DNA from: Antilocapra americana
Taxonomy: Eukaryota > Chordata > Mammalia > Artiodactyla > Antilocapridae
Direction of reading: 5' to 3'
NCBI GenBank assembly: GCA_007570785.1
Contig: ML660201.1
Coordinates: forward strand, 44,664,473-44,728,472
DNA length: 64,000 bases
The notes beneath the pieces were generated by a model that saw only the letters and a program-made list of their open reading frames with translations, did no database searches and had not been told where the DNA came from. The position numbers and the translations under genes were made by a program. Below are positions 12,001 to 24,289 of this stretch, in pieces (position 1 is the first letter of the stretch; each line of letters starts with the position of its first letter).

Positions 12001-15000
12001 TCAGTGGCTACTGTGCCCCTGGCCCTGGTGGTGCAAGGGAATCACGAATACAGAGACGTCGTCATAGGACACCTGCCCTTCCTGTATGGGACTGTCGTCC
12101 ATCCCCTGTGTGCTGTGTATCAGCATCTTGGCCAGCTCCGAGAACCTGTGGGGACCGTGCTGCAGATGTACTTTGGGGCCAGATCAAAGAGGCAAGGCCA
12201 GCCCTCAGGGAGAGCTCACACAGTGCTGGCCACTTGAGAACTTAAGTAATGCAGTCTGACTGGGGCCTGGGAGGGCCACGGGTTGGACCATGTGAGTATG
12301 GACCCAGAGAATTTGGGGGCCCACAGTCACCCCCAGGAAACCTGAGGTAGCTCCAGTCCTGGCCAACTGTTCTTAGCTGGACTCCTCTGCAGTGTTGTCT
12401 TTCGGTACTTCTTAATATTGCTGCTGGTACTAACCCAGGTCCAGGCAGATCCCCAGCAACTACAGTACCTGTGTGGGTCCTCTCGGTTGCCAAGGAGGAA
12501 GCTCCGCACCAGCCGTGCCACTTGCTCATTGGACAGGACATCCCAGAGCCCATCAGTTGCCATGACAACCACATCCTCCTCCTGGGGCTCCAGCTGGTCC
12601 ATATCGAGCACAGTCACCTGCAAGGTAAGTCTGAGGTCTCCTCACTGCTACCTTCCTAGCTCCCGCCAACCTTGCGTTGTCTGCCTTTCTGGGCAAATGG
12701 AAGTGCTTTGGCCCCCTCACCTGTGGGACAGATAGCAAAAAGGGTTTGAGCTGAATATTTGTGTCCAGGACTCTGAGTTGATGGTCTCCTAGACCCCGAG
12801 AGACGGCCAGGGTTCCCAGTAGCCGAGCCTGGAGATAATAGAGGTGTGAGGTGATAGCAAACAGCCCCAAAAAATGTACATGTAAAACACACAGAGGTGG
12901 ACTGTGACCCATGGGTGCCTGGGCTGAGGGAGAAACATCCTGTGACCTTGGAGCAGCCCCTAGGACCTCAGCCAAGGCCCCCCACAAGGGACAAAGGAGC
13001 TCCCACCTGTTGGGGGTGAACCAACAGGGATTCTCCCAGTGGCCATTCACTGACCTGCCTGCCCTGTCCATGAATCAGTGGGTACTTGAGGTCCGACTTC
13101 TCCACACACTTGTAGCTCCTACCAGGAGCAGACCCAGCATCAACCCAGGCCAACAGGGCCCACCTTGCCCTGTGGAAGGGGACTGCCCCAGGCCACCCAG
13201 CTGAGCCTGAACCCCAGGGCTCTCCCCAGTGTCCCCAACCCCACCTCACTCACCAGCCGCTCATGTGGTGATCCCTGAACAAGACCTTCTGCCCCAAGTC
13301 ATCCCCCTTCAGTCGCCGAGGGAACTCCAGTCTGGTGAACTCACCAGCCAGAAGCTCAGGGTAGATAAAGGCCTGGGATAGGGAGGCCTTGCTCAGATCA
13401 GGCTCCCTCTGGTGGCCCAGGAGCTGGGGCTCCACCCACATCCTCGATCCACTAAGGGCACTTACCAGCTGCTGGATCCGCTGCCGCTCGGTCTCTGGGG
13501 TGAACTCAGAGCTCAGGGGCCGTACCTCATCCCTCCGTACCAGGATGGCCCTGGATGAAGTTTTAGAGGAGACGGAGAGGTCTGCAGAGCAGCCTCCATC
13601 CTTAGCCATGGCCTCCCTCCTGCTGGCCCCTCCTCTAACCATCAGGAGTCAGTTCTGCCCATGCCAATCCCTTGCTCAAAGCCGGTCCATGACTGCTTAA
13701 GTCCTGCAGGGTAAAGCCTCAGCCATCTGACCTGGTCCCTGAGGTCCCTGCCCTCTCTGGCATCCGACATATGCCCAGTACACAAACAACTCAGCCAATC
13801 TTCCTCATTTTTGTCTTCCACTTCCAGTCCCCTTTCACTGTCCCCCAACCTCTACTGTCTGTCCGCTCGCCCCACCCTGCCCACCCTCCAGGGCTCACTT
13901 ACCTGCTGTCCCCAGCATTGGCCACATACAGCTTTCCCTTCAGGGACACAGCCACCAGGGCTGTGCAGCCACCCACCTGGCCTGAGGCCTCCAGCTCTCG
14001 CCCGATCACCTCATCCTGGGGCAAACCAAGGCTGCTTTAGCTGCTGCTTGTACTGCCACTGTGCCACTGTCCCCAGCCCCCACCCTACAGCGTACTTCCC
14101 CACCAGCAAGCATGGCAGTCCCTGCCCAAAGTCTAGCTATGACTCCAGGATCCCTGTGGTCAGGAGATCTAAATATATCCTTGGGGAGGTATGGAAGTCA
14201 TATTCTAAACAGCAAGAAAGAGAAACCAAGGACCTAAAGGATGCGCAATGAGATAATACACTTAAAAGCACCTAGCACATATTAATAGGAGATGCTGGAG
14301 AAATGGGAGATGTTATGATGACGGCTTAGTAACAACCTAACCCAATCTTACCCTCTCAATCTGAAGATCCAGGGTGATCACCATTAAGCGCAGGGACACC
14401 CCCCCTCCCAACCCAGAGGCCCTCAGGTCCCTGGGGATAAAACCTTCCCTCCTTCCCCAGCCAAAGGTCCCACTTACACACTCCTGAAAGGCACTCTCCA
14501 GAGCCCCGATCACCAAATCTTCTGTTCTAATGCCCTTTTCCTCCACAAACTGGGGGTCACTGGGGCAGATGCAGCGGCCACTGAGGTGCATGGGGGGCTG
14601 AGTGGCCACCATGCCCTCTACCACGGCTTCTAGCTGCCGGCGCAGGCAGGAGTGCAGAGTGTTGGCAGCCAGGATAGCTGCAGCTGGACCGCCATGCCCA
14701 TCAAACAGTGCCCAGTAATGACCTGTCAGGAACTGTACAAGAAGGGCTTGGCATCAGGCTCTGCCTGGCCTCCCCAGTTGTTCCCTGCCTGAAAATGGGG
14801 CACTAGGGCAAGAAGCTCAGTCTGCAGTCCTGACCCCAGTCTTGGCCCCAGACTATAAGAGGGGCTCAAGCTCAGCTGCACTCACCTCCTCTGAGCACAA
14901 GGTCAGCCATTCCTGTTCTTCTTCAACCCCAAACTCACATCTCCGGATGCACAGCTTCCCACAGGCCGCCTGATCCTCATTGAACTCAGATTTCTCTGCG

Positions 15001-15846
15001 TTGATGATTCTGAGGCCAGGACGTGATCAGTGACCCTTTTAGGGACATACCTCTGCCCCCATGGGCACAGAGAACAGTTGAAACATAGAAGGGAGCCCTC
15101 CCTCTGGAGCAGTAGCCACCGTGCTGTCCCTAACACACACGCAGACAAACAAATGCTGGTAGTTTGCAAACTGTTCAGTGACCTCACAGCTAAACTAAGC
15201 TCCTCTGGAGCTTACCTGCTGTCCTGGGCTGGGAGGTAAGGGCAAGGCTGCCTAGGGAGTTGTGAGGCTTCCTTGCCTATCCGCTGCCCCATCTCAGCCA
15301 TAACCCAGGGTGAGATGTGTGTGTGTGAGGAGTGGAGGGACTCTCCAAAGCCTAGAACTCTGGACCTCTTCCCAGTGACCCTACCTCTTTTGGAAACCTG
15401 AGGTGGTAGGCTGCTTTTGGGCTAAGGGGCAGGTCCTTCCCAACCTGAGGTGGGCTGCGGGAGAGACCAGAGGCAGTTATCCACGAGCTCGGGGGCGTGG
15501 GATCCTTCACTCATCTGAGCTTGTTCTCTCAGTCGTCAGCACGGGACCCCGGGCGGGATCACGGGAGACCCGCGGGGTTGGGGGTAGTTCAGGCGGGGGC
15601 CCATTTGGGGCCGGGCACTCACTCGGCGTAGCCTGCGTTCCAGGGCAGCGAGCGGCCCCGCACCGGACTGCGCACGGGCCGGGCGTCCGGGCGGCCCGAG
15701 GCGTCGGAGGTGCCGGAGCTGGAGCCCGAGCCGCGCAGGAAGCGGGGCCGCCGGTAGGGCACGGGGCTGGCGCGGGGCCGGGGTGGCCGCGGCGCGGGGA
15801 GAGGGCCCCTCGGCAGAAAGCGGCGCCGGAACCAGTCGGCTGACAT
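12001..15846 (-). CDS. PPM1M: Protein phosphatase PPM1M (PP2C-eta), 461 aa, ten coding exons
   Basis: PPM1M is a Mg/Mn-dependent Ser/Thr phosphatase of the PP2C family, reported to dampen NF-kB signalling by acting on IKK-beta. Exons in transcript order: 15846-15623, 15009-14886, 14732-14478, 14015-13903, 13550-13466, 13372-13254, 13118-13055, 12828-12721, 12617-12469 and 12145-12001. All splice sites are GT-AG and the 1386 coding bases stay in frame. The protein starts MSADWFRRRFLP. PP2C motifs are intact: LFDGHGG (metal Asp about 127), ANAGDSRAILV, ATDGLWDVLSNE (Asp about 386) and a terminal SYDDVSVFV (Asp about 442-443). Human PPM1M is 459 residues, so length fits. The N-terminal ~70 residues are Arg/Pro-rich and probably disordered. 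The gene is convergent with WDR82 and divergent from TWF2, about 8.5 kb away. Confidence 0.96.
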
Positions 15847-15990
15847 GGCGCGGCGGCCGGGGGCTGCCCACGGGGCGCCGGGCGGGAGGCTGGGCCGACG
15901 GCACCGCCCGTTTGTCCCGGGAGGAGGAAGCGGGCCCAGGGGCGGGGCGGAGCTGGCTGCGCAGCGACGCCCCCAAACCTCAGCTTCCCA
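15540..15990 (-). promoter_or_regulatory. PPM1M: CpG island and promoter region of PPM1M
   Basis: Dense CpG and GC content surrounds the first coding exon. A GC-box-like ggggcggggcgg lies about 95-110 bases upstream of the ATG (near 15940-15951). No TATA box is visible, so a dispersed CpG-island promoter is likely. The transcription start was not determined. Confidence 0.7.
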
Positions 15991-17940
15991 GTTGCCCAGG
16001 AGGGAGCCTGTGCGCGGCCTGGGTGCCATCAAACCTACTGACAAGCCAGTGGTATTATCAACCCCACTTTACAGGGAGGAACACTGAGCCTAGAGAGACT
16101 GCCCCCCCACCCCCGCCCCGTTCACCCAGGAACCTGAGCAAGCTGAGGCTCACTCACCCTTGTGGGGCATGAGCCTCTGAGAGGGAAAGTGCCTCCTCCC
16201 CGCCCAGGGAGGCTGTGTAGGGATCCAGGGCGTCCAGGCTGGTTCAGTGTCCACGGCAGAGACTCAGTCAGACCTCTTCTTGCTAGCCCGGAACCTTACG
16301 CAAGGGCATGATGGGAACAAGATGTACTTGGAGGTGTCACACGTCTGACACATTGAGTAAGAGGCTCAGAGCACAGTGTTCCCTCAGGTGACCTGCGTGC
16401 CTCACCCACTTGGCCTGGCACCCTCCACTTTCAGACGGGGCTTGGTGGTCACCCTGGCCTTCCTTATCCTGAGAGTCCACTCCCACCCTCAAGGCCAAGG
16501 CTTGTAAACACTGTGCCTCCGATCAAGATGTCCTCTCTAGGCAGACAGCAGGGGCTTTACTACAGTGTTAAGTGACTGATGAGCAGAGAATCCATGGTCC
16601 CTGAAAGACCAACTGGTCAAAGTTCAGACTTGTGACTAACGGAAGTGAAAGACTTTCATCTGGGCTGGGGGCAAGATGTTGTAAACCTGAACTCCTGGCT
16701 GCCTACCACCACAGGGTCTGATGGCTGTGTCCCCCTTCACACCTGCATGTTAACACAGTGCTTTGTCACCCTCTGCCACTGAAGCCCAACTTCCCATGCA
16801 GGACTGTTACTTCCATCTCGTAACAAGGACCCTTGAGGCCCACAGAGGGGAAGTGCCCTGACACACAAGCTGCGCTGCTGTTTCCACTATGACAGTGCAG
16901 CTGACTCAGAATCCCCACGGGGAATTTCTCTTCCCTTTCCCTCCTCTGGGAGGGCAGGCCTAACCACTCAAAGCCCCTGAGGCCCCACAACCCAGGGCCC
17001 TAGGGCAGGGCCCGGGGCGGCGGGAGGTCGCTACAGGAGCAGTCCCTACCTCCACTTCCACACCTAAGCCCAGCACTTGCTCACTGGTCCTGAAGGCCAG
17101 CCCTGCCCCACTGGGAGTTCCCCCCACCCATGGAGTATGGTTCCTGGGGCAGGGGAGCTGTGCCCAACAAGCTGTCCCTCAAGTAATTCAGTTCCAGCTA
17201 GCCTGGGAGCTAATTTACTCCCAAGCTAAATTAGCCTAGGAGCTAATTTACTGACCCCACTTTGTGTGTCAGACCCCAAGCAAGAGAAGAGCACTAATGG
17301 AAATGGGCTCACCTATAGTTATGGGGAAGTCCTGGTGGATGGTGCTTGAATCAGCCTTCAAAGAGGAAGGGGACAAAGAGAAGGCTTTCCAAAGGACACC
17401 TGAACTACAACCTGTTATTGGGACAAAATGCACCAGTGACCCAGAGTGGGGCAAACCCAATTCTACCGTGGGGTGACCTTCGCATCCCATCAGCCAATGG
17501 CTCAGAGGCTTTTAAAGTCTAAAACCAGAGGCAACAATGCAAACACAGTCTATTCCCCACACTTACCATCTTGGACTCCCTGGGTGGATGAAGACCCAGT
17601 TCTCTTAGGTGTATTCAGAGGAGCTCCTGGCAGCCAGGAGTCACAGGCAGTCTGTTGCCCACCTTAACTATTTTGAGTTTTCAGAGCCATGTCAAGTCTG
17701 ATGGCAATTCCATCCTCCCTATTCCAAGGGGGCCTGAGCATTCCTCCAGTGCTACCCAGGCTTCTTTGGCTCTGTAGGCTCCCGGGAGCCTCTGCTCTTG
17801 TTTGGATCCCAAGACTGATTCTCTTGGTTTACTCTTATTTTGCTTCAGCAAAGTGGTGGGTATGTCTCAGAATTACTAGATTCTGGTAATTTTCTGGGTC
17901 CTTGTAAGTCTGAAAGAACTTGTATTCTGTCTTTTCTTTT

Positions 17941-18106
17941 TCTTTCTTTCTTTTTTTTTTTTAACATATTTGGCTGTGCCGGGTCTTAGTTGCACATGTG
18001 GGATCTTCCTTGCAATGGGTGGGATCTAGTTCCTGGACCAGGGATCAAATCTGGGCCCCCTGCATTGGGAGCATGGAGTCTTAACCACTGGACCATCAGA
18101 GAAGGG
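17941..18106 (-). mobile_element. CHR-type tRNA-derived SINE
   Basis: The element begins in a T-run on the plus strand, so it is inserted on the minus strand. It carries 'ggctgtgccgggtcttagtt' and the A/B-box-like 'ccagggatcaaatctgggcc', ending 'cttaaccactggaccatcag'. This is the standard cetartiodactyl CHR SINE layout. Confidence 0.85.
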
Positions 18107-18197
18107 AATCTCTGCCTTTGCTTTTTATTTAATATCTTGGTCCAGAATTCTTTCTGACTGCTCTGTCATTGTTTTTTGGCTGTTACTGCTGCTGAAA

Positions 18198-18475
18198 CGG
18201 AGAAGGCAATGGCACCCCACTCCAGTACTCTTGCTTGGAAAATCCCATGGACGGAGGAGCCTAGTGGGCTGCAGTCCATGGGGTCGCTAAGAGTCGGACA
18301 TGACTAAGTCACTTCCCTTGCACTTTTCACTTTCATGCATTGGAGAAGGAAATGGCAACCCACTCCAGTGTTCTTGCCTGGAGAATCCCAGGGATAGGGG
18401 AGCCTGGTGAGCCCCCATCTACGGGGTCGCACAGAGTCAGACATGACTGAAGTGACTTAGCAGCAGCAGCAGCAG
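18198..18475 (+). mobile_element. Bov-A2 SINE with target-site duplication
   Basis: Two Bov-A monomers are joined by the cttttcactttcatgcatt linker and the element ends in an (AGC)n tail. The 10-base direct repeat gctgctgaaa flanks it at 18188-18197 and 18478-18487. This family is restricted to ruminants. Confidence 0.92.
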
Positions 18476-18964
18476 GAGCTGCTGAAATCCAGTGCCTCGC
18501 CACTCCCAGGACTTTGGAATGGCCTGTGTCTGCCTTTTTCTGTCTCCAGAAGCCTCCAGGCTCTTGTGTGTCTAGTGTGTGAAGTTGTAGGTGAGGTTCC
18601 TTGGGGTGAGTCTGTCTTTGTTTCTGGGTTGAGTCCTCCCAGAAGGATAGGCAAATTCCTCACTTTTCAGTGACACCCTTCTCCCAACTGCTTGAATGAA
18701 CCCAAGCCTGCCCCTTCCTGGCTAGAGACCTCTCCTCAGCTAACGCAGGCAGCCTGTGAGGGATGGAGGGTGGGGAAGGAACAAGCATAGAAAAAGGAAA
18801 GCAATTTTTTAGGCTGTGTTTTTTTTTTCACTCACAATGAAAATGGCTTTTCTTGAATTCCATATCTGTTCTTAACAAGATTTATTTTAGATTAGATTTA
18901 GAATATTTAATACATTTCATTATGACTCAGTTTCCTTCCCTGAAGTCAAACAATGGTACTAGTT

Positions 18965-19335
18965 TCTAGTGAATCTTTCCAGAGATGTCAAGGGTATTCT
19001 GTGCAAGTTCATGCAAAACAAAACAAAGCCATGTAAGACCAGGGACAACGAGTGCTGGAAGAATGTGGAGAAAAGGGGACTGTCATGTATTGTTGCTGGG
19101 AATGTAAACTGGTGCAGCCACTATGGAAAACAGTATGGTGGTTCCGCAAGAAAATTAAAAATAGAACTATTGTATGATCCAGCAATTCTACCTCTTGATA
19201 TTTATCTGAATAAAACAAAATCACTACCTTAAAAAGATATCTGCCCCACCATGTTTATTGCAGCAGTATTTACAATAGCCAAGACATGAAAAAAACCTGT
19301 GTTCATCAATGAATGAATGGGTAAAAAATAGTGTA
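18965..19335 (+). mobile_element. L1 fragment (sense)
   Basis: The phrases 'gggaatgtaaactggtgcag', 'ccactatggaaaacagtatg' and 'gatccagcaattctacctct' come from the 3' part of L1 ORF2. The copy is broken and is followed by a Bov-tA element. Confidence 0.8.
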
Positions 19336-19340
19336 TCTAT

Positions 19341-19519
19341 TTGGTGGCTTAGGTGGTAAAGAATCTGCCTGCAATGCAGGAGACCTAGGTTTGATCCCTG
19401 GGTCAGGAAGATCCCCTGGAGAAGGGAATGGCAACCCACTCCAGTATTCTTGCCTGGAGAAGTCTATGGACAGAGGAGCCTGGTGGGCTATAGTCCATGG
19501 GGTCACAAAGAGTTGGAGA
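19341..19519 (+). mobile_element. Bov-tA SINE
   Basis: A tRNA-Glu-like head (ggtggtaaagaatctgcctg) is followed by one Bov-A unit ending 'ggtcacaaagagttgga'. It is inserted within L1-derived sequence. The tail has been lost or replaced by an (AT)n stretch. Confidence 0.9.
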
Positions 19520-19784
19520 TATATATATGCCAATGATAGCATACTCTACACTGCATCCTGCACCTTAAGTTTTCATATAGAATACCTTTATCTTTTTTTG
19601 CATCAGTTCTTAAAGAGCTGCCTTGTTCCTTGTGAGGGCTACAGAGCGGTCTCTGCAAACATGAAGACTTTATGTAGCTAGCCCCCCAATGTGAACATTT
19701 ACATAGTTTTCTATTTTTTGCTTTACAATTTTTTGTGTGGGCAAATTGGTAGGATCAGTTCCTAGTAACAGAACTGTGGCATCA

Positions 19785-20360
19785 AAAGCATTCATTGTTC
19801 ACAGCAACACTATTCATAACAGCCAAAAGATGGAAACAACCCAAGTATTCATCAGCTAGATGAATGGATGAACAAACTGTAGCATATATGCACAATGGAA
19901 TACTATTCAGCCATAAAAAGAATGAAATGCTGATACATGGTACAAGGTAAATGAACCTCCAAAGCATTATATTAAGAAGCTGTACACAAAAGGTCACATA
20001 TTTTATGTCTCTAAGATGGTTGGATGGCATTACTGAGACAATGGACATGAGTTTGAGCAAACTGCAGGATATAGTGAAGGACAGGGAAGCCAGGCGTGCT
20101 GCAGTCCATGGAGTCGCCAAAGAGTCAGACACGACTGATTGACTGAACAACATATTAAATATCCAAAGTAAGTAAATCCATAAAAAAAGAGAGGAGACTG
20201 ATGGTTGTCAGGGGCTGAGAGTAGGGGAGAATTGGAGGTAACTGCTTAATGAATGTAGAGTTTTATTTTGGAGTGATAAATAAATAATGTTTTGGAATTA
20301 GATAGAGGTGGTGATTACACAACATAGTGAATGTACTGAATTGTTCACTTTAAAATGGCT
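19785..20360 (+). mobile_element. L1 fragment (sense), interrupted by a BovB piece
   Basis: The L1 3'-end text 'gaatactattcagccataaa' occurs before 20008. It resumes after 20153 with 'catattaaatatccaaagta' and continues to 'gaattgttcactttaaaatg'. The two halves align with a single L1M-type 3' UTR. Confidence 0.75.
20008..20153 (+). mobile_element. BovB LINE 3'-terminal fragment nested in L1
   Basis: The string 'aagatggttggatggcatta' and the closing 'gagtcagacacgactgattg' followed by ctgaac are the BovB (RTE-clade) 3' terminus. The surrounding L1 is split, with acatatt on both sides as a possible short target duplication. BovB is a horizontally acquired retroposon abundant in ruminants. This copy is only the last ~145 bp, and no coding part is present. 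Confidence 0.85.
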
Positions 20361-20419
20361 CATCTTTTAATGTATTATTTATTTCATTGTGCTGGACTTA
20401 GTTGTGGCATGTGAACTCT

Positions 20420-20720
20420 TTTAAAAAAATAATTTTTGGCTGCACTGGGTCTTTGCTGCTGTGCTCAGGCTTTTATTAGTTGCGGCAAGCGGGGGCTACT
20501 CTTCATTGCAGGCTTCCCACTGCAGTGGCTTCTCCTGTTTCAGAACACAGACTCTAGGCGGGGGTTGGTGGTGTGGTGGTGGTGCTGGTATTCAGTAGTT
20601 GTGGCACTCAGGCTCAGCTGCCCAGTGGCATGTGGGAATCTTCCCAGAGCAGGGATCGAACCCATGTCCCATGCACTGGCAAGTGGATTCATTAACCACT
20701 GAACCACCAAGGAAATCCTT
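20420..20720 (-). mobile_element. Long CHR-type SINE, minus strand
   Basis: It opens with 'taatttttggctgcactggg' and closes with 'attaaccactgaaccaccaa', the reverse complement of a CHR head. The GC-rich middle is longer than in short CHR copies. Partial CHR-like pieces flank it at about 20367-20415 and 20725-20835. Confidence 0.8.
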
Positions 20721-21008
20721 TTGGTGTTTGTTTTAATTAGCTAATTTGGCTTCACTTGAGTCTCAGCTGCAGCATGCGGGATCTTCCATTGCAATGCGTG
20801 GACTCTCTAGTTGTGGTGCACAGGCTCAGTATAAAATGGTTAATTTTATGTTATGTGAATTTCACGATTTAAAATAAAAAGGGGGAGAGGGAATACATAT
20901 AATAACTTGATATTAGATATTGTCCTACATGAAGGTGGCACCAGTCAGCCTATTTCCCCATCCTTTGACCATTGCAGTTTTTTATTAATGTTTTTAATCT
21001 TTACCTAA

Positions 21009-21226
21009 GGGCTTTCCAGGTGGCACTAGTGGTAAAGAATTCATCTGCCAATGCAGGAGATGCAGGAGTTGTGGGTTCCATCCCTTGGTTGGGAAGATCT
21101 CCTCGAGGAGGAAATGGCAACCCACTCCAGTATTCTTGTCTAGAAAATTCCATGGACACAGGAGCCTGCTCGGCTACAGTCCTTGGGGCCTCAAAGAGTT
21201 TGATATGACTGAGCAACTGAACACAC
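21009..21226 (+). mobile_element. Bov-tA SINE
   Basis: The head 'ggctttccaggtggcactag' and the tail 'gatatgactgagcaactgaa' are recognisable. It has several substitutions relative to the other copies, so it is probably an older insertion. Confidence 0.88.
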
Positions 21227-21289
21227 ATACCTTTAATCTTTAACTATAAGTAAAAAAATATGCAAGTCTAGTTTGATTTTAACTTAATA

Positions 21290-21480
21290 AGAGAGGATAA
21301 CCAACTTTTCACAGATTTGAGACATTATTTGTAGTTCCTTCCCTATAGATGGTCTTTTTGTATCCTGTTCCCAGTCTTCTTACTGAGCCATTGGTCTTTT
21401 TCTTATTGATTTATAAGAGTTCTTTATATATAAAAGAAATCAACTCTTTATTTTGAAATGATTTGCAAGAATATTGTTTG
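21290..21480 (-). mobile_element. Short antisense L1 fragment
   Basis: 'ttataagagttctttatata' and neighbouring AT-rich text match reverse-complement L1 3' sequence. It is short and diverged. The AT-rich DNA up to about 21700 may be further LINE remnant, but I cannot place it. Confidence 0.5.
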
Positions 21481-21751
21481 TAGCCAGTTAGTTTTATGTT
21501 TGTGTTTTTATTTTGATCGTGGGTTTTTCTATATAGACTTTTCCTTCCTTTTTTAAAAATTATTACAATGTTGTGTTGGTTTCTGCCATACATACAACTC
21601 GAATCACCCATAATAGATTTTTTATTTTTAATGTAAATTAATTTTTTGTTTTTTTCTTTTATGGTTTCTGGGTTTGGTAACATACTCAGGAGGACTTCTC
21701 CATTCCAAGACTTTACAATCTCCTCCCTTTGTTTCAGTAACTTTATATTAA

Positions 21752-21961
21752 CGTGTGTTAGTCACTCAGTTGTGTCCAACTTTTTGTGACTCCCATGAAC
21801 CGTAACCTGCCAGGCTCCCCTGTCTATGGGGTTTCCCAGGTAAGAATACTGGAGTGGGTTGCCAATTCCTTTTCCAGGGGATTTTCCTGACCCAGGGATT
21901 GAACCCGCGTCTCCTGCATTGCAGGCAGATTCTTAACTGCCTGAGCCACCAGGGAAATCCT
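21752..21961 (-). mobile_element. Bov-tA SINE, minus strand
   Basis: It begins 'gttagtcactcagttgtgtc', includes 'aatactggagtgggttgcc', and ends with the reverse-complemented tRNA head 'ctgcctgagccaccagggaa'. Confidence 0.9.
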
Positions 21962-22738
21962 TTATATTAATAGTTCATTAAAAAAAAATTTTTTTAATCT
22001 TTGACTCACCTGAAAAAAAATACATCCAAATAATTTCAATGGCTGACTGTGTGTTGAGAAACAGCAGCAAGAAAGAAGCAACCAACCTGTTCATGGACAC
22101 CCTGATCATCCCTGGGCTCATTTGAGGAGCTGTATGCAGCTTTCTCATCTTTCTACCTGAAACCAGATCTTAGCCAGAGATGGAGTCTGTTTGGATGCTC
22201 CACTGGTCCCTGAGCTCCTGGCTTGCATCATAGGCTCTGAAACTGAGCAGGACTGGGCCCTGATCCCAGTCTCTCAGGAAGTTCCTTTCTCCAGTTAAAC
22301 TCTTTTCACTTGAGTATGAGACAGTGATGGAGGCAGTGAGGGCCACTGCTCAGAAGGATTTCTCATCCTTTGTCCCAATTTCTTGAGTAAAGGAAACTTA
22401 GGTTCTTGGAGAACACTCACTGCTCTGTGTCTTGGATCAAATCACTTTATTTCTCCAAACCTCAGATTCTAAATCTGTAAGGAGATAGTAACATTTACCC
22501 TCTAGGACTGTCACAAGTATTAAGTGAATGTGCCCTGCCATAGTAACTGCAAAACAGAGACTCATAGTTCATTCAGACATTTTTTTTTTTTTTTTGCAAA
22601 TATTATTGGGCACCCACTAATCCTGGGCACTGTTCTAAGTGTTGGGGATAGAGCAGGGAGAAAAACTTAACAACTGGTGGGAGGAAGACAATAAAGAAAT
22701 AAGCAAGTAAATGTTAGGTATCAGTTAGTGATAAAAAC

Positions 22739-23006
22739 CGGAGAAGGCAATGGCACCCCACTCCAGTACTCTTGCCTGGAAAATCCCATGGATGGACGAG
22801 CCTGGTGGGCTGCAGTCCATGGGGTCGCTAAGAGTCGGACATGACTGAGCAACTTCACTTTCACTTTTCACTTTCATGCATTGGAGGAGGAAATGGCAAC
22901 CCACTCCAGTATTCTTGCCTGGAGAATCCCAGGGACGGGGGAGCTTGGTGGGCTGCCGTCTATGGCGTTGCACAGTCGGACATGACTAAAGCTACTTAGC
23001 AGCAGC
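22739..23006 (+). mobile_element. Bov-A2 SINE with perfect 12-bp target-site duplication
   Basis: A full dimer with the 'cttttcactttcatgcattg' linker and an AGC tail. The direct repeat agtgataaaaac flanks it at 22727-22738 and 23007-23018, fixing the insertion exactly. The intact duplication suggests a fairly recent insertion. Confidence 0.95.
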
Positions 23007-24289
23007 AGTGATAAAAACAAAGAGAATGATGCAAGGTGGGGCCAACCAGGTAGCAGGGGAGACCTTGATGTTAAGACAGCCATGTAGTTCATCTAGTGAT
23101 GGGACATTTTAATAGGGAACAGAACCATATTTTTTTTTTTAATTAATCTGTTTTCTGGGTTAGTTCCTGTTTCCAAGAGGTTGAGGTTCTTATAGTTCTG
23201 TGGAACTGTCAAGTGTTCTTGTGGAGGTGGGCAGGTCTGAAAGCTGATATAACCAGAGTCTCTGTGTTGCTGGCCTCATCTGGGCTGTGACAGATCTCAG
23301 AATTGGGGGCACCTGCCTATGAACTGTTCTCCCAAGGGCTGGTTTCAGTGTCACACGTGGTTTTCATGTTCCATAATAAGTGCTGAAGTGGTCATGGTGA
23401 GCTCACTACACAGGCCCAGTCCTCGGGGTGTGCACAGGAAGATGAATAAGAAAAAATGTTTCAGTTTTGTATGTGCTGGAGAAACGCAGGGTGTGGGGCA
23501 CACAGAGGCGCCTAGTTAGGATGGGGTAGGGACAGGGAGCAGGGAGCTCAAGCTGAGGGCTGATACCAGGCCAGCCACATAGTCCATCACCAACTCTTAG
23601 CAACCCCAGCCCCCAAAGCCTTTCTAACCAAAGTCCCAATACAGACTCTGATTGGACAGACTGGGATCATGTGCTCACCTTGACTCAATCACAGTGGCCT
23701 GGAAGTTACATTCTGTTGGTAACCGGCAGGCAGGGGCTGATGCCAGAGAAGGCTCCTGGCTATGGAGTTGGAAGTTGATTAGGAGTTGCAAAGTTTCTCA
23801 GACTCACTAAGTTAGGACCCTCTTTACACATGCAATTTCCTCTTCTCGGAAAACTTTCCCCTGCTCTACCAGACTTTCCTCCAGGTCTCCACTCAAATTT
23901 CACCTCCTCCTGAGGGTCCCTTACTCTCTGCACAGGGCGCTCACTGCCACAGACTGTCATTTACTGACTGCTCAGTAGAAGGTCTGTATGGGCTCCCACT
24001 GCTAGGGCAGGGCCGGAGGGTTGAGACGCCTCGAGGAGCCCAGGCCTCACAGGAGGTGCTCAAGAAACGTCTCAGAGGAAAGGGATGCCACTCAAACACA
24101 CGCCTCCACTCCCTCCAAGGCCCGAAGTTGGGGTAAGCGCGGATCCCCCACCTGCAAACCCACCTGGATGGGACTCACGGGCACGCCCCAGCTCCAGGCC
24201 ACTGGGATCAGGGTGGGTGCACAGACACACGCTCAGCCATACGCTGGACCTGTTTCCGGTCACAGACGGCACGCAAGCACGCGTACAAT

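Noticed and set aside
19331..19681. Open frames with the recurring translation [24 protein letters not shown] and its variants at several places
   Set aside because: This is the typical chance translation of Bov-tA/Bov-A SINEs, not a protein family.
17941..23006. Regularly recurring blocks that might suggest an array such as CRISPR or a satellite
   Set aside because: The blocks are individually inserted SINEs in both orientations with irregular spacing and separate target duplications.
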